Below are positions 63,643 to 64,000 of a stretch of DNA of 64,000 bases, piece by piece. Position numbers and translations under genes: made by a program. The stretch comes from Paenibacillus pinisoli (lineage in GTDB: Bacteria; Bacillota; Bacilli; Paenibacillales; Paenibacillaceae). Numbering within the stretch: position 1 is the first letter of the stretch; the number at the start of each line of letters is the position of its first letter. Below the pieces are notes generated by a model that saw only the letters and a program-made list of their open reading frames with translations, did no database searches and had not been told where the DNA came from. The stretch covers positions 1-64,000 of the forward strand of contig NZ_QXQB01000008.1 in NCBI RefSeq assembly GCF_003605435.1, in the 5' to 3' direction.

Positions 63643-64000
63643 ATGAGAAGAAAAGCGTTCGTTTTGCTGTTATGTGCATTATTCTTAATGGCGATTTCAT
63701 CTAATGCTATTGCAAAAAGTAATCCTGATGTACATCAACAAGATAGAACAGTAACATTCCAAAATCTTAATTTAAAAACACTTATCCCTAGTAATTGGGA
63801 AACTAAAAATCTATCAAATACTCTTTATTTGATTCCAGAAAATGAAGAAGAAAAGGATAAGGCAAATATAATAATTAATAGTCTAAATATTACAACCAAA
63901 GGCATCCAGCATCTATCCAGAAACTTATTAGATAAGGCGGGGGACACTTCAGAGTGGGTTAACTTAATTTTCGAAGAATATAGAAACCAAGGAATTGAGA
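63643..64000 (+). CDS. Secreted hypothetical protein, N-terminal part
   Basis: Open to the window edge (119 codons seen). Signal peptide: MRRKAFVLLLCALFLMAISS, cleavage after NAIA. The mature part is hydrophilic and mixed (FQNLNLKTLIPSNWETKNLS, LYLIPENEEEKDKANIIINS). AGGAGG 11 nt before ATG. Codon use and base composition are much more AT-rich than anything else in the window, suggesting transferred DNA next to the IS remnants. No family recognised. Confidence 0.8.
   Translation, partial: MRRKAFVLLLCALFLMAISSNAIAKSNPDVHQQDRTVTFQNLNLKTLIPSNWETKNLSNTLYLIPENEEEKDKANIIINSLNITTKGIQHLSRNLLDKAGDTSEWVNLIFEEYRNQGIE

Overview
The window looks like the chromosome of a spore-forming, motile, moderately GC-rich Bacillota, most likely Paenibacillus or a close relative. 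The grounds are a small acid-soluble spore protein (sspP), a Spo0E-like phosphatase, a sporulation-type sensor kinase, motAB, an S-layer (SLH) protein, two carbohydrate ABC transporters with lipoprotein receptors, a YesM/YesN-type two-component system, and a glutaminyl-tRNA synthetase, which is uncommon in bacilli. The assignment rests on gene content and style only.

Layout. 1-900 is the end of an rRNA operon (23S tail, 5S) followed by a 244-bp tandem duplication that repeats the 5S tail and its terminator. 1-8.7 kb is housekeeping: an Eis-like acetyltransferase, guaB, dacA, pdxST, serS and tRNA-Ser. 8.9-16.1 kb holds a secreted GH30 glycosidase, small spore-type proteins, a lipoprotein, a coiled-coil protein paired with a polysaccharide deacetylase, a HIT protein and tRNA-Arg. 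17.3-22.5 kb is a compact run of AsnB, a D-aspartate-ligase-like ATP-grasp enzyme, a FemAB-type aminoacyltransferase and a C39-like secreted protein, which resembles a peptidoglycan cross-bridge toolkit.

22.6-32.3 kb is a sugar module: an EamA transporter, an oxidoreductase, an isomerase, a solute-binding protein and two permeases, divergent from a sensor kinase and AraC-type regulator, with a perfect cre (CcpA) site between them. 32.4-35.9 kb is a minus-strand operon of an ATP-grasp ligase, a divergent MurE paralogue and an Asp/Glu racemase. This is the best candidate for an undescribed system: the MurE copy has lost two motifs expected of diaminopimelate-adding enzymes. 36-44.7 kb has Spo0E, tadA, a sporulation kinase preceded by DnaA-box-like sites, rluF, motAB, a triple 99-bp tandem repeat of unknown function, and an MFS transporter.

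44.7-57.2 kb has an NlpC/P60 hydrolase under a c-di-AMP (ydaO) riboswitch, glnS, mobA, hisC, a 1026-residue acyltransferase-FAD oxidoreductase fusion, an Rrf2 regulator with an operator inside its own promoter, trxA and a YcdB/SLH surface protein. 57.4-60.7 kb is a second sugar ABC transporter. 61.1-62.3 kb is ychF. The right end (62.3-63.5 kb) is a scar of two broken transposases (IS4-like and IS66), one with a 26-bp perfect fold-back palindrome, beyond which an AT-rich secreted-protein gene runs off the window. Dispersed palindromic repeats, some acting as terminators, occur at 22.5, 32.3 and 42.1 kb.
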